A stretch of 48,766 nt of DNA from Candidatus Acetothermia bacterium (GTDB lineage Bacteria > Bipolaricaulota > Bipolaricaulia > RBG-16-55-9 > JANLFV01), in assembly GCA_024653345.1 (NCBI GenBank), contig JANLFV010000011.1, positions 1 to 48,766 on the forward strand, in the 5' to 3' direction. The notes beneath the pieces are model-generated. The model was not told the DNA's origin, did not search any database, and was given only the letters and a program-made list of their open reading frames with translations. The position numbers and the translations under genes were made by a program. Positions 31,499 through 39,301 of this stretch are shown one piece after another (positions within the stretch are counted from its first letter, which is position 1; each line of letters starts with the position of its first letter).

Positions 31499-32620
31499 AT
31501 GAGAGCCCTTGTGCTCTTCGGGACCCGGCCGGAGGCGATCAAGCTCGCCCCGGTGATCAAGGAGCTTAAGCGGCGGGGGCGAAAGCCCCAGGTCTGCGTG
31601 ACCGCCCAGCATCGGGAGATGCTCGATCAAGTCCTCCGCCTTTTCGAGATCCGCCCGGACTGGGACCTGGGGATCATGCGGCCAGACCAGAGCCTCTTCC
31701 AGATCACTACCAGGGGCCTGGGGGCGATCGAGGGGGTCCTCGAGGCCGCCCGGCCCGAGCTGGTCCTCGTCCAGGGGGACACGACCACGGCCTTCGTCGG
31801 GGCCCTGGCGGCCTTCTACCGGAAGATTGGGGTCGGGCACATCGAGGCCGGCCTGCGGAGCGGGGATAAGCTCGCCCCCTTCCCCGAGGAGATGAACCGC
31901 CGCCTGGCGGACGAGCTCTCCGACTGGCTCTTCGCCCCCACGGAGAAGGCGAAGGCGAACCTCCTCCGCGAGGGCTTCCCCAAGGAGAGGATCTTCGTGA
32001 CCGGGAATACCGTGATCGACGCCCTCCTCTGGATGGCCGAGCGGCTGAAGGCCCCCGCGGCCCAGGCCCGCCTGGAACGGAAGTTCGCCGAGCTCGGGCT
32101 CGATCCTGAGAAGAGGCTGATCCTGGTGACCGCCCATCGGCGGGAGTCTTTTGACCGGCTCGGGGCGATCTGCCAAGGGCTGAGGCTGATCGCGGAAAAT
32201 AACAGGGATGTCGAGCTCGTCTACCCCGTCCACCTCAACCCCAGGGTCCAGGGGCCGGTCCGGCGGGCCCTTCAGGGCCTGGAGCGGGTCCACCTCCTCG
32301 AGCCGCTGGACTACGAGGCCTTCGTCTGGCTGATGAGCCGGGCTTATCTCATCTTGACCGACTCCGGAGGGCTCCAGGAGGAGGCCCCCTCACTGGGGAA
32401 GCCGGTCCTGGTAATGCGGGAGCGGACCGAGCGGCCGGAGGCCCTGGCCGCGGGGACGGCCAAGCTCGTGGGCCTCGACCCTCAGGAGATCTTTCAAGAG
32501 GCCCAGCGGCTCCTTAGCGATCCCGCGGAGTATGCCAAGATGGCCCGGGCGGTCAACCCCTTCGGGGACGGCCACGCCGCGGAGAGGATCGTCGCGATCC
32601 TCGAGGAGCAGCTAAGCTGA
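31499..32620 (+). CDS. wecB: UDP-N-acetylglucosamine 2-epimerase (non-hydrolysing)
   Basis: The 373-residue enzyme interconverts UDP-GlcNAc and UDP-ManNAc. It begins LFGTRPEAIKLAPVI and carries VQGDTTTAFVGALAAFY, HIEAGLRSGD, PFPEEMNRRLADELSD, TGNTVIDAL, LVTAHRRESF and DSGGLQEEAPSLGKPVLVMR, all family marks. ATG 31499 is preferred: the 12 codons before it translate the hairpin repeat. The gene lies 61 nt after the phosphodiesterase and its end overlaps the convergent dehydratase by 9 nt. UDP-ManNAc could feed the dehydrogenase at 46-47 kb to give UDP-ManNAcA. Confidence 0.94.
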   Translation: MRALVLFGTRPEAIKLAPVIKELKRRGRKPQVCVTAQHREMLDQVLRLFEIRPDWDLGIMRPDQSLFQITTRGLGAIEGVLEAARPELVLVQGDTTTAFVGALAAFYRKIGVGHIEAGLRSGDKLAPFPEEMNRRLADELSDWLFAPTEKAKANLLREGFPKERIFVTGNTVIDALLWMAERLKAPAAQARLERKFAELGLDPEKRLILVTAHRRESFDRLGAICQGLRLIAENNRDVELVYPVHLNPRVQGPVRRALQGLERVHLLEPLDYEAFVWLMSRAYLILTDSGGLQEEAPSLGKPVLVMRERTERPEALAAGTAKLVGLDPQEIFQEAQRLLSDPAEYAKMARAVNPFGDGHAAERIVAILEEQLS

Positions 32621-34507
32621 GCCCGCGGGCTTGTAGGTCGGGACCAGCTCCCTTAGGAGGGCAATGATCTCCTCCCGGCTCCCGCTGGCGGCCAGTCGCT
32701 CCAGCTCTTTCAAGTAGGAGGCGAGCTGCTCTCCTGTTGGCCCGGGCAAGAGCTTGGCGATGAAGATCTTCCGATGGGCCGTGGCGGTCGTCCCCTCCTC
32801 CGCCAAGAGGAGGTCCTCGAAGAGCTTCTCCCCCAGCCTCGGGGCGGTGAAGACGATCGGGATGTCCTTGTCCGGCTCGAGGCCGTGGAAGCGGATCAAT
32901 TCCCTCGCCAGGTCCACGATCCTGATCGGCTGGCCCATGTCTAGGACGAAGACCTCCCCGCCCTGCCCGAGCGCGCCGGCCTGTAAGACCAACAGGACAG
33001 CCTCGGAGGTAACCATGAAGTAGCGGCGCATCTCGGGATGGGTGACAGTCACCGGCCCGCGCCGCTTGATCTGCTCCTCGAAGAGCGGGACGACGCTTCC
33101 CCGGCTCCCCAGGACATTCCCGAACCGGACGGCCACGAACTTCGTCGGCCCTGTTGACGCGCCACGCCGGTTGAGGTCGAGGCAAACCAGCTCCGCCACG
33201 CGCTTCGTGGCCCCCATCACCGAGGTGGGGTTGACGGCCTTATCGGTCGAGATCAAGATGAACTTCTCGGCGGCGTGGGCTAGGGCCGCCTCCCCTACGA
33301 TCAGCGTCCCGAAGATGTTGGTCTTCACCGCCTCCTCGGGGTGGGCCTCCATCAGCGGGACATGCTTGTAGGCCGCGGCGTGGAAGACCACCTCCGGGCG
33401 GTGGGCGGCAAAGAGCCGCTCGACCTTCGCGCGATCGAGGATGTCCCCCACTACCGGGAAGAGACACCCCTCCTGGTGAAGCCTGGGGAACCGCTCGGAG
33501 AGCTCGTTCTCCAAGTGGTAGATCCCCGTCTCATCTTGATCGAGCAGGATCAGCTTGGCCGGCTCGAACCGGAGGAGCTGACGGGAGAGCTCGCTCCCGA
33601 TCGAGCCGGCCGCGCCGGTCACCAAGACCCGCTTCCCGCGGAGGTAGCCCGCGATCCCCTCAGTGTCGAGCTCGACCGGCTCCCTCCCCAAGAGGTCCTC
33701 GAGCCGGAGGTCGCGGATGTCGCCCAGCCCGACCCGGCTGGTGAAGAGCTCGCTGAGGAACGGCAAGACCTTGACCTTCGCCAGGCCGGCCTGCCTCGCC
33801 AGCTCGACCGTCTCGCGGATGGCCGCGGCGGGGGCCGAGGGCATGGTGATCAGGAGGCTCTCGACATTGTGGTCCCTGATGAGCCTGGGGAGCTCCCGCC
33901 GCGGGCCGAGGACCCTCAAGCCGTGGATCGAGAGCCCCTGCTTGGCCGGGTCGTCGTCCACGAACCCCAGGGGGAGATAGGGCGAGCGGCGGTCCTGGAG
34001 CATCGCCCGGGTGATCTGCTCCCCGGCGTCGCCGGCCCCGACGATGAGGGTCCGCTCGCCCTCGACCGGCCCGCGTCGCCTGAGCATCAGCCAAATCCTT
34101 CGGCTGGCCCGGAAGCCACCGACCCCCAGGAGGGCCAGGAAGTAGTCGATGAACAAGACCGAGCGGGGGAAGAGGGCAAAGAGCCGGACCTCCCGCAGCA
34201 GGAAGAGGGCGGCCGCGAAGAGGAGCGAGCCGTAGGTGATCCCCTTGAGGACCACCCACAGCTCGCGGAGGCTGACATAGGCCCAACTGAAGCGGTAGAA
34301 GCCCAAGAGGTAGAAGATGGGGAGCTTCACCCCCCACGAGACGAGGATGTAGGCCCAGAGGGCCCCGAGGTAGCGCCCGGGCAGGGCGAAGTCGAACCTC
34401 AGAAGGAAGGCGAGGGCGATGGCCCCCGCCAGGATCAGGCTATCCCCGGCGAGGAAGAGGATCAGCCGCCGCCGGTTGACCTGCAATAGCTTTGAGAGGG
34501 CCTTCAT
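32612..34507 (-). CDS. Membrane-anchored nucleotide-sugar 4,6-dehydratase (WbpM/CapD/PglF type)
   Basis: The 631-residue protein has four N-terminal membrane helices, a first Rossmann fold (LIVGAGDAGEQI at 155-166) and the catalytic SDR domain (VTGAAGSIGSEL at 296-307). In place of the usual Tyr-x3-Lys it has Met431-x3-Lys435 in the segment VMGATKRVAE, as in WbpM-type UDP-GlcNAc 4,6-dehydratases. STDKAVNP precedes it. It makes the keto-sugar used by the aminotransferase next door. The ATG overlaps the aminotransferase stop (ATGA). Confidence 0.92.
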   Translation of the reverse strand: MKALSKLLQVNRRRLILFLAGDSLILAGAIALAFLLRFDFALPGRYLGALWAYILVSWGVKLPIFYLLGFYRFSWAYVSLRELWVVLKGITYGSLLFAAALFLLREVRLFALFPRSVLFIDYFLALLGVGGFRASRRIWLMLRRRGPVEGERTLIVGAGDAGEQITRAMLQDRRSPYLPLGFVDDDPAKQGLSIHGLRVLGPRRELPRLIRDHNVESLLITMPSAPAAAIRETVELARQAGLAKVKVLPFLSELFTSRVGLGDIRDLRLEDLLGREPVELDTEGIAGYLRGKRVLVTGAAGSIGSELSRQLLRFEPAKLILLDQDETGIYHLENELSERFPRLHQEGCLFPVVGDILDRAKVERLFAAHRPEVVFHAAAYKHVPLMEAHPEEAVKTNIFGTLIVGEAALAHAAEKFILISTDKAVNPTSVMGATKRVAELVCLDLNRRGASTGPTKFVAVRFGNVLGSRGSVVPLFEEQIKRRGPVTVTHPEMRRYFMVTSEAVLLVLQAGALGQGGEVFVLDMGQPIRIVDLARELIRFHGLEPDKDIPIVFTAPRLGEKLFEDLLLAEEGTTATAHRKIFIAKLLPGPTGEQLASYLKELERLAASGSREEIIALLRELVPTYKPAGSA

Positions 34508-35634
34508 CTCAATCCCGAGAGGAGCTCCTTCAAGCTCCGGACGACATAGTCGACCTCCCGCTCGGTCAAATTATTGTGGAACGGGAGGGCGATCGTCCGG
34601 GCCGCGACCCGCTCAGTGACCGGGAAGTCGCCCTCGCGGTAGCCCAACTCGCGATAGACCGGCTGGAGGTGGATCGGCGGGAAGTAGTTACTACAGCCGA
34701 TCCCGCGGGCCTTGAGCCCCTGCAACATCCGGTCACGATCCTCGGGGGAATACTCCTCCGAGAGCCGGACCACATAGACGAACCAGCTCATCCTCACATC
34801 CGGGGAGATGTAGGGGCTCTCCACGCCATCGATATCTCTTAATCGGTCGTTATACATCTGGGCCACGCGCTCCCGCTTCTCCAGGATCTCCTCGAGCCGC
34901 TCGAGCTGGGCCAGCCCCAAAGCGCAATTGAGCTCGCTCAGGCGGTAGTTGTAGCCCAGCCGCTCGTGCTGATGCCAGCCCTGGCCCTCGTGGCGCGCCA
35001 CGCCGCGGCCCTGGTTCCGCAGGCTCCGGCAGAGCCGGGCGAGCCCATCATTATCGGTCAGGATCATCCCGCCCTCGCCGGTGGTGATCTGCTTGTTGGG
35101 GTAGAAACCGAAGACCGCCGCCTCGCCGAATGAGCCGGCCTTCCTCCCCTTGTATTCCGCCCCGAGGGCCTCGGCGGAGTCCTCGATGAGCAAGAGGCTA
35201 TGCCTCCTCGCGATCCCCTCGAGCCGGTCCCAGTCCGCCGGCTGGCCGAAGACATCGACCGCGAGGATGGCCTTGGTCTTGGGCGTGATCGCCGCTTCGA
35301 TCCTGCCGGGGTCGATGTTCAGCGTCCGGGGGTCGATGTCCACGAAGACCGGCCGGGCCCGCTCGAAGAGGATGCAATTGGCCGAGGCGATGAAACTAAA
35401 GGGGGTGGTGATCACCTCGTCCCCCTCGCTAATGCCTAAAGCCTTGATGATCAGGTGCAGCGCCGAGGTCCCGGAGTTGGTGGCCACACCGTGCTTGACG
35501 CCCACATAGGCCGCGAGCCGGCGTTCGAACTCCTCCAGCTTCGGCCCGAGGCTCAGGTAAGGCGTCCGCAAGACCTCGACGACCGCCGCGATCTCCTTCT
35601 CCGTAATATCCGGCCTAGCGAGCGGGACCTCCAT
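34504..35634 (-). CDS. DegT/DnrJ/EryC1 family sugar aminotransferase
   Basis: The 376-residue PLP enzyme has the N-terminal PLARPDIT, the phosphate loop region NSGTSALHL, VDVFGQPADW, IEDSAEALGAEY and the Schiff-base lysine K181 in GFYPNKQITTGEGGM. It transfers an amino group to a 4-keto sugar, which fits the flanking 4,6-dehydratase and the PglD-like acetyltransferase (a UDP-bacillosamine-type route, by analogy). ATG 35634 begins 1 nt after the HEPN stop. Confidence 0.93.
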   Translation of the reverse strand: MEVPLARPDITEKEIAAVVEVLRTPYLSLGPKLEEFERRLAAYVGVKHGVATNSGTSALHLIIKALGISEGDEVITTPFSFIASANCILFERARPVFVDIDPRTLNIDPGRIEAAITPKTKAILAVDVFGQPADWDRLEGIARRHSLLLIEDSAEALGAEYKGRKAGSFGEAAVFGFYPNKQITTGEGGMILTDNDGLARLCRSLRNQGRGVARHEGQGWHQHERLGYNYRLSELNCALGLAQLERLEEILEKRERVAQMYNDRLRDIDGVESPYISPDVRMSWFVYVVRLSEEYSPEDRDRMLQGLKARGIGCSNYFPPIHLQPVYRELGYREGDFPVTERVAARTIALPFHNNLTEREVDYVVRSLKELLSGLR

Positions 35635-35635
35635 A

Positions 35636-36037
35636 TCATCCCTCTGCCAGATGCTCTTCCACGAAGCTCACGACCTCCGCGGCGAGCTCGACCGCCCTCT
35701 CCGCAGCCTCCCGATTGTAGACCCGCGCGGGGATGCTCGCCGGCAGGCTATTGGGGTATCGCGTCGGCACATAATAACCATCGAGGATGGCCCAGTGCTC
35801 CGCTCTTGCTCGGAACTCCGGAAGGTAGCGGGCCGCCGCGGTTGAGAGCCGCTCGATTGAATGGCCGGTGACGATCTCCTCCCCCTGGGCATAGAGGAAG
35901 GCCATGAGGCCCTTCTCTGCCACCTGCTGGGCGAGGAAGCAGGCCAGATGGTAGCCACCCTCGCGGGCGAGGAGCTGGGCCCACCGCAGGTCCTCCTTGG
36001 CCTGCTCCAGCCACCTTTGGCCTTCAGCCTCTCTCAT
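35636..36037 (-). CDS. HEPN domain protein (toxin of an MNT-HEPN pair)
   Basis: The 133-residue all-alpha protein matches the HEPN family: [39 protein letters not shown], and a C-terminal helical part [20 protein letters not shown] proteins next to minimal nucleotidyltransferases (MNT) act as RNases or toxins that the MNT partner modifies and silences. In the repaired frame the upstream MNT gene overlaps this ATG by 14 nt. It sits between the nucleotidyltransferase and the sugar aminotransferase. Confidence 0.85.
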   Translation of the reverse strand: MREAEGQRWLEQAKEDLRWAQLLAREGGYHLACFLAQQVAEKGLMAFLYAQGEEIVTGHSIERLSTAAARYLPEFRARAEHWAILDGYYVPTRYPNSLPASIPARVYNREAAERAVELAAEVVSFVEEHLAEG

Positions 36038-36102
36038 AAAGGATCTGACCCTCTCTTAGGGCCTTCTGGAGGAACCCTCCCCGGGAGAGCCGCTCGGCCT
36101 CC

Positions 36103-36348
36103 TCAGGGCCTCCCCCCGAGCCGACCATAGAGCCTAGCGAGGCGGCCGAGGAAATCCTCCTCGCTATCCATGATTACCACTAGGTCGAGGTCGGTGAACA
36201 GGTCTCGGCGCCTGCGGGCATAAGAGCCGAAGATGATGACCTTCCGGACCTCAGGGAGGGCTGCGAGCAGCTCGACCGCCTTCCGCAGGGCCTGCTCCAG
36301 CTCCACCTGGTGCTGGAGGCGCCTCTCCTCCCAGCAGTCATTCATCAT
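36103..36348 (-). CDS. Minimal nucleotidyltransferase (MNT antitoxin), frameshifted near its end
   Basis: The frame encodes the MNT core VIIFGSYARRRRDLFTDLDLVVI, with the GS-x-AR and D-x-D catalytic residues. It ends early after RLYGRLGGRP. In the next frame the typical MNT tail continues (EEAERLSRGGFLQKAL, then [10 protein letters not shown]) to a stop at 36024, overlapping the HEPN start. The switch point is a run of six G (36112-36117, C on the plus strand); five G would restore a 107-residue protein. MNT proteins AMPylate HEPN toxins. ATG 36348 or TTG 36354 may start it; AGAGGTGG lies upstream. Real slippage, decay or a read error are all possible. Confidence 0.75.
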   Translation of the reverse strand: MMNDCWEERRLQHQVELEQALRKAVELLAALPEVRKVIIFGSYARRRRDLFTDLDLVVIMDSEEDFLGRLARLYGRLGGRP

Positions 36349-36442
36349 GTTCAAGGTTACCACCTCTCAGGGGCCCGAGGCCAGGGGAGCCAAACGGGCC
36401 TAGCCCTGATGGGCCTTAATCACCCGCGCCGGGGCCACTAGG

Positions 36443-36727
36443 TCAGTAAACCTCCTCGTGCGAGCCCATTGTCAGCAACAGAATCTCTTCCTCCCCTGTC
36501 TTTGGATCCCGGACGAATTCAAAGAGGATGCGATTCTCATAATCCACGGTGCAGGCCCAGGCGCCGGCCAACTCGCCCTTCAGCTTGTGACTGTGCAAAG
36601 TAGGATGAAAGGGGTCTTCAGCAAGTTGCTGAAGGGTGTTCTCGATTCTTGCTCTCAAGCCAGGATGGTGCCGAACCGCCCGCTTGACGGCCCGCACGAA
36701 GGCCGGACTCCAGACAAGGGTCTTCAC
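36443..36727 (-). CDS. RelE/ParE-superfamily toxin
   Basis: The 94-residue protein has the RelE/YafQ-like pattern: SPAFVRAVKRAVRHHPGLR, a middle helix pair, LKGELAGAWACTVDYENRILFEF and a C-terminal strand EEILLLTMGSHEEVY. Such toxins cut mRNA on the ribosome. Its ATG overlaps the antitoxin stop (ATGA), the normal antitoxin-first order. Confidence 0.85.
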   Translation of the reverse strand: MKTLVWSPAFVRAVKRAVRHHPGLRARIENTLQQLAEDPFHPTLHSHKLKGELAGAWACTVDYENRILFEFVRDPKTGEEEILLLTMGSHEEVY

Positions 36728-36948
36728 TCCATGAGCTCTTTCATCAGATCGGCCGCTGTGCCCCGGCAGACCTCGCCCCGCAGATAGGCCGCGCGCGCCT
36801 CCTCAATCTCCGCGGCCAATTCGGCCCGTCGTTGCTGGATCAGGCGCCTGTGGATGAGCTCGATCAGCAATGCTTGGTCACCAGGAGGCAAGGTCTCAAT
36901 CAGCTCGATGACCTCCTGGAAACGAGGAGCAACTTTCTCCTTGGCCAT
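36724..36948 (-). CDS. Antitoxin partner of the RelE-type toxin
   Basis: A 74-residue mostly helical protein (QEVIELIETLPPGDQALLIE, then an Arg/Glu/Ala helix AELAAEIEEARAAYLRGEV). The sequence is not a classic RelB, but size, position and coupling fit an antitoxin. It has its own promoter with a palindrome in the spacer. ATG 36948 has AGGTAGGAC upstream. Confidence 0.75.
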   Translation of the reverse strand: MAKEKVAPRFQEVIELIETLPPGDQALLIELIHRRLIQQRRAELAAEIEEARAAYLRGEVCRGTAADLMKELME

Positions 36949-36967
36949 TCAAGTCCTACCTCTTGGC

Positions 36968-36996
36968 ATTATACTCCCCGATCGGGCGGGTCACAA
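36968..36996 (-). promoter_or_regulatory. Toxin-antitoxin promoter with palindromic operator
   Basis: Minus strand: TTGTGA (36996-36991), 17-nt spacer, perfect TATAAT (36973-36968). The spacer holds the perfect palindrome CCCGATCGGG (36977-36986), a good candidate operator for autoregulation. The -35 box overlaps the stop codon of the acetyltransferase gene. Confidence 0.65.
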
Positions 36997-37635
36997 ATCG
37001 GCGTGCCCCTTGATCACCTTCGCCGGGACGCCCACGGCCGTGACATTATCGGGGATATCCTCGAGCACGACCGCCCCGGCGCCGATGATGGCGTTCCTGC
37101 CGATCTTGATCCCCTGGATGACGCTCGCCCCGAGCCCGATATGGCTCAGCTCGCCCACATAGACATTCCCTGCTAGGTGAGCCCCCGGAGAGATGTGGAC
37201 ATAGTCCCCGATCACGCAGTCGTGGTCGACGGTCGCCCCGGTGTTGATGATTGCGTTCTCGCCGATCCTACTCCCAGAGTTGATCGCCACGGCGGCCATG
37301 ACCACCGTCCCCGGGCCGAGTGTGACATCCCTAGCGAGCTGGGCCGAGGGGTGGATCGCGCAGGCCAGCTTGTAGCCCAAGGGCCTGATCCTCTCCCAGA
37401 GCCTCTTCCGAGCGAGGTTATCCCCGATAGCCAGGATGAGCTGGCAATCGTGATAGGCCCCTTCATTGAGGAGCTCGAACCCCCCGAGGACCGGATAGCC
37501 GAAGAAAGTCTGCCCCTGGACCGCGGGGTTATCGTCGAGGAGCCCGACGATCTTGTATCTCCCCTCCCGCTCCATAATGTCGATGATGACTTTCCCATGG
37601 CCGCTGGCGCCGTAGATCAGGACCTTATCAGCCAT
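36991..37635 (-). CDS. PglD/NeuD-type sugar acetyltransferase
   Basis: The 214-residue protein has an N-terminal Rossmann-like PglD_N domain (VLIYGASGHGKVIIDI) and a C-terminal left-handed beta-helix of hexapeptide repeats. The catalytic His region is TGATVDHDCVIGDYVHISPG, and it closes with VGVPAKVIKG. It N- or O-acetylates an amino sugar using acetyl-CoA, as PglD does on UDP-4-amino-sugars. The start overlaps the end of the PglC-like gene by 8 nt. Confidence 0.93.
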   Translation of the reverse strand: MADKVLIYGASGHGKVIIDIMEREGRYKIVGLLDDNPAVQGQTFFGYPVLGGFELLNEGAYHDCQLILAIGDNLARKRLWERIRPLGYKLACAIHPSAQLARDVTLGPGTVVMAAVAINSGSRIGENAIINTGATVDHDCVIGDYVHISPGAHLAGNVYVGELSHIGLGASVIQGIKIGRNAIIGAGAVVLEDIPDNVTAVGVPAKVIKGHADL

Positions 37636-38275
37636 CTTGCTTTGTGTCTCCCATCTTGGGCAGGGTGCCGGTGAAATCCTCGTTGATCCCCCCGGGGCCG
37701 TAGACCCCCTCTCGCTTGATCAGGACCACCCAGACCGTCTTGAGCAGGATCCAGAGGTCCAAAGGCAAGGACCAGTGCTCGGCATACCAGACGTCGTATT
37801 TGATCCGCTCCTCCCAGCTAAGCAAGTTCCGGCCGTGGATCAGGGCCCAGCCGGTGATCCCCGGCTTCACCGAAAGCCTTCGGCGCTGGAACTCATTGTA
37901 GCGCTCGACCTGGTATTTCAAGGTGGGCCTGGGGCCGACGAGGCTCATCTCGCCCCGGAGGACATTGATGAGCTGCGGCAGTTCATCTAAGCCCCACTCC
38001 CGCAAGAACCGCCCGACCCGAGTGATCCGGGGGTCATCTTCGGCCACATTGTAGCCCAGGCCCTGCTCGACCGCCCCCTCGACCATTGTCCGGAACTTCC
38101 ACGGCCTAAAGATCCGGCCTTGCCGCCCCACGCGCTCCTGCCTGAAAAACACAGGCCCTTTGGAATCGAGCTTGATCGCCAGGGCAATGAGGGCGAAGGG
38201 CACGGCCAGGAGGATGAGCCCGATAAGGCTTGCAGCAAAGTCCAGCGCTCGCTTAAGGAACAACCTGCCCCTCAT
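37628..38275 (-). CDS. Initiating sugar-phosphate transferase (PglC/bacterial sugar transferase)
   Basis: The ~215-residue enzyme has one N-terminal membrane helix (LDFAASLIGLILLAVPFALI) and the bacterial sugar transferase core: DSKGPVFFRQERVGRQGRIF, WKFRTM, WGLDELPQLINVLRGEMSLV, GPRPTL and the Pro-rich SVKPGITGWA. It moves a sugar phosphate onto undecaprenyl phosphate to start glycan assembly. ATG 38275 is chosen; the 35 codons before it are basic and not family-like. It heads the minus-strand glycan operon with the acetyltransferase, aminotransferase and dehydratase. Confidence 0.93.
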   Translation of the reverse strand: MRGRLFLKRALDFAASLIGLILLAVPFALIALAIKLDSKGPVFFRQERVGRQGRIFRPWKFRTMVEGAVEQGLGYNVAEDDPRITRVGRFLREWGLDELPQLINVLRGEMSLVGPRPTLKYQVERYNEFQRRRLSVKPGITGWALIHGRNLLSWEERIKYDVWYAEHWSLPLDLWILLKTVWVVLIKREGVYGPGGINEDFTGTLPKMGDTKQDG

Positions 38276-38399
38276 CTTGACAAGCCCCCGTCTTTTCTTC
38301 TGGCGATCGCCCGAGAGACCCCGTAGGCGCGCCTTCCCAGTCCCCGATCTCTCACCTCGAAAGACCCCAAGCCAGAGCAACGCTACGCGGCAGGCCGGG

Positions 38400-38924
38400 T
38401 CATACGATACCTGTTTCAGTAATGAGGTCTACAAGGTCGAGATTGAGGGCCTTAGCCAGGCGGCGTAGCGTTGCGGTGTGCGCATACATCTTCCCATTCT
38501 CGATGCGACTGATGGTCGCTCGGCCTACCTCGGCCTTGGCAGCGAGCTCGTCCTGCGTTAACCCGGCCCTCTCCCGCAGCCGCCGGAGACGCGCCCCCAA
38601 TGCACGCCGAGATAGCTCGTCTCTCCTCTGCTCCGAGCGGGAGAACTCCGCATCGCAATAGCGCCGGATAAGATCCCAGGGAACCTCTTCGATGCCCCCC
38701 TCAGTGTTAGCAATAAGGATAACATAGGGGTCCAAGAGCTTGACCTGGCTAAGGTCTAGACTAACCGGCCTGCCGGCCCTTTCGATCTCCTCTGCCGGGA
38801 CAACGGCTGAGAGTCCGTCGGCAAACCATACCCGCAGCCAACGGTGCTCTTCATCCACATCGACACGGGTCATCATCCGTGTCGCCTCTGGAAGCACGAT
38901 GCTCTTGAGATCAGTGATGGCCAT
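38400..38924 (-). CDS. DUF2442 and XRE helix-turn-helix fusion protein
   Basis: The 174-residue protein joins an N-terminal DUF2442 domain (LRVWFADGLSAVVPAEEIER, then LDLSQVKLLDPYVILI) to a C-terminal XRE-type HTH (LRERAGLTQDELAAKAEVGR, then ATISRIENGKMY). DUF2442 and DUF4160 proteins often occur as paired toxin-antitoxin-like modules; here the HTH would bind and repress the shared promoter. The DUF4160 gene lies 31 nt upstream. Confidence 0.85.
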   Translation of the reverse strand: MAITDLKSIVLPEATRMMTRVDVDEEHRWLRVWFADGLSAVVPAEEIERAGRPVSLDLSQVKLLDPYVILIANTEGGIEEVPWDLIRRYCDAEFSRSEQRRDELSRRALGARLRRLRERAGLTQDELAAKAEVGRATISRIENGKMYAHTATLRRLAKALNLDLVDLITETGIV

Positions 38925-38955
38925 CTAGCTCACCTGCCGCCTCATCACCGGGCTT

Positions 38956-39186
38956 TCAAGTCGCATGATATTCCTCCCATGCCTTTCTGATCGCCTCCAC
39001 ATATTTCCTGTGGGCTTGCTCAATCTCCACCCCCTTACCCCTGGGAATCGGGTCCATAAAGCCGCCACCGTTCAGATTGATTCGCACCTCCTTGCCATCC
39101 GGTAGCCTCACATGGACATGGGGTGGATCGTGATCGCGCGTATGCACCATGAACTGAATCCCTCCCTCTGTTGCCACCCTGGGCAT
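38956..39186 (-). CDS. DUF4160 domain protein
   Basis: The 76-residue protein has the DUF4160 hallmark DHDPPHVHVRLPDGKEVRI near its middle. ATG 39186 is preferred over the TTG 39 nt upstream because AGGTAGG precedes it and the family normally begins MPRV or MPT. With the next gene it forms a two-gene unit of the toxin-antitoxin kind; its biochemical function is unknown. Confidence 0.85.
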   Translation of the reverse strand: MPRVATEGGIQFMVHTRDHDPPHVHVRLPDGKEVRINLNGGGFMDPIPRGKGVEIEQAHRKYVEAIRKAWEEYHAT

Positions 39187-39301
39187 CGGCCTACCTACTG
39201 TATCACATATGATCCGGGGGAGCAAGTTAAGATGGCCTCCGCCGACGGGAGTTTACCGAGTTCTGATCTGAAGGCGGCGATGGGGGTGCCTCCTTCTGAG
39301 G

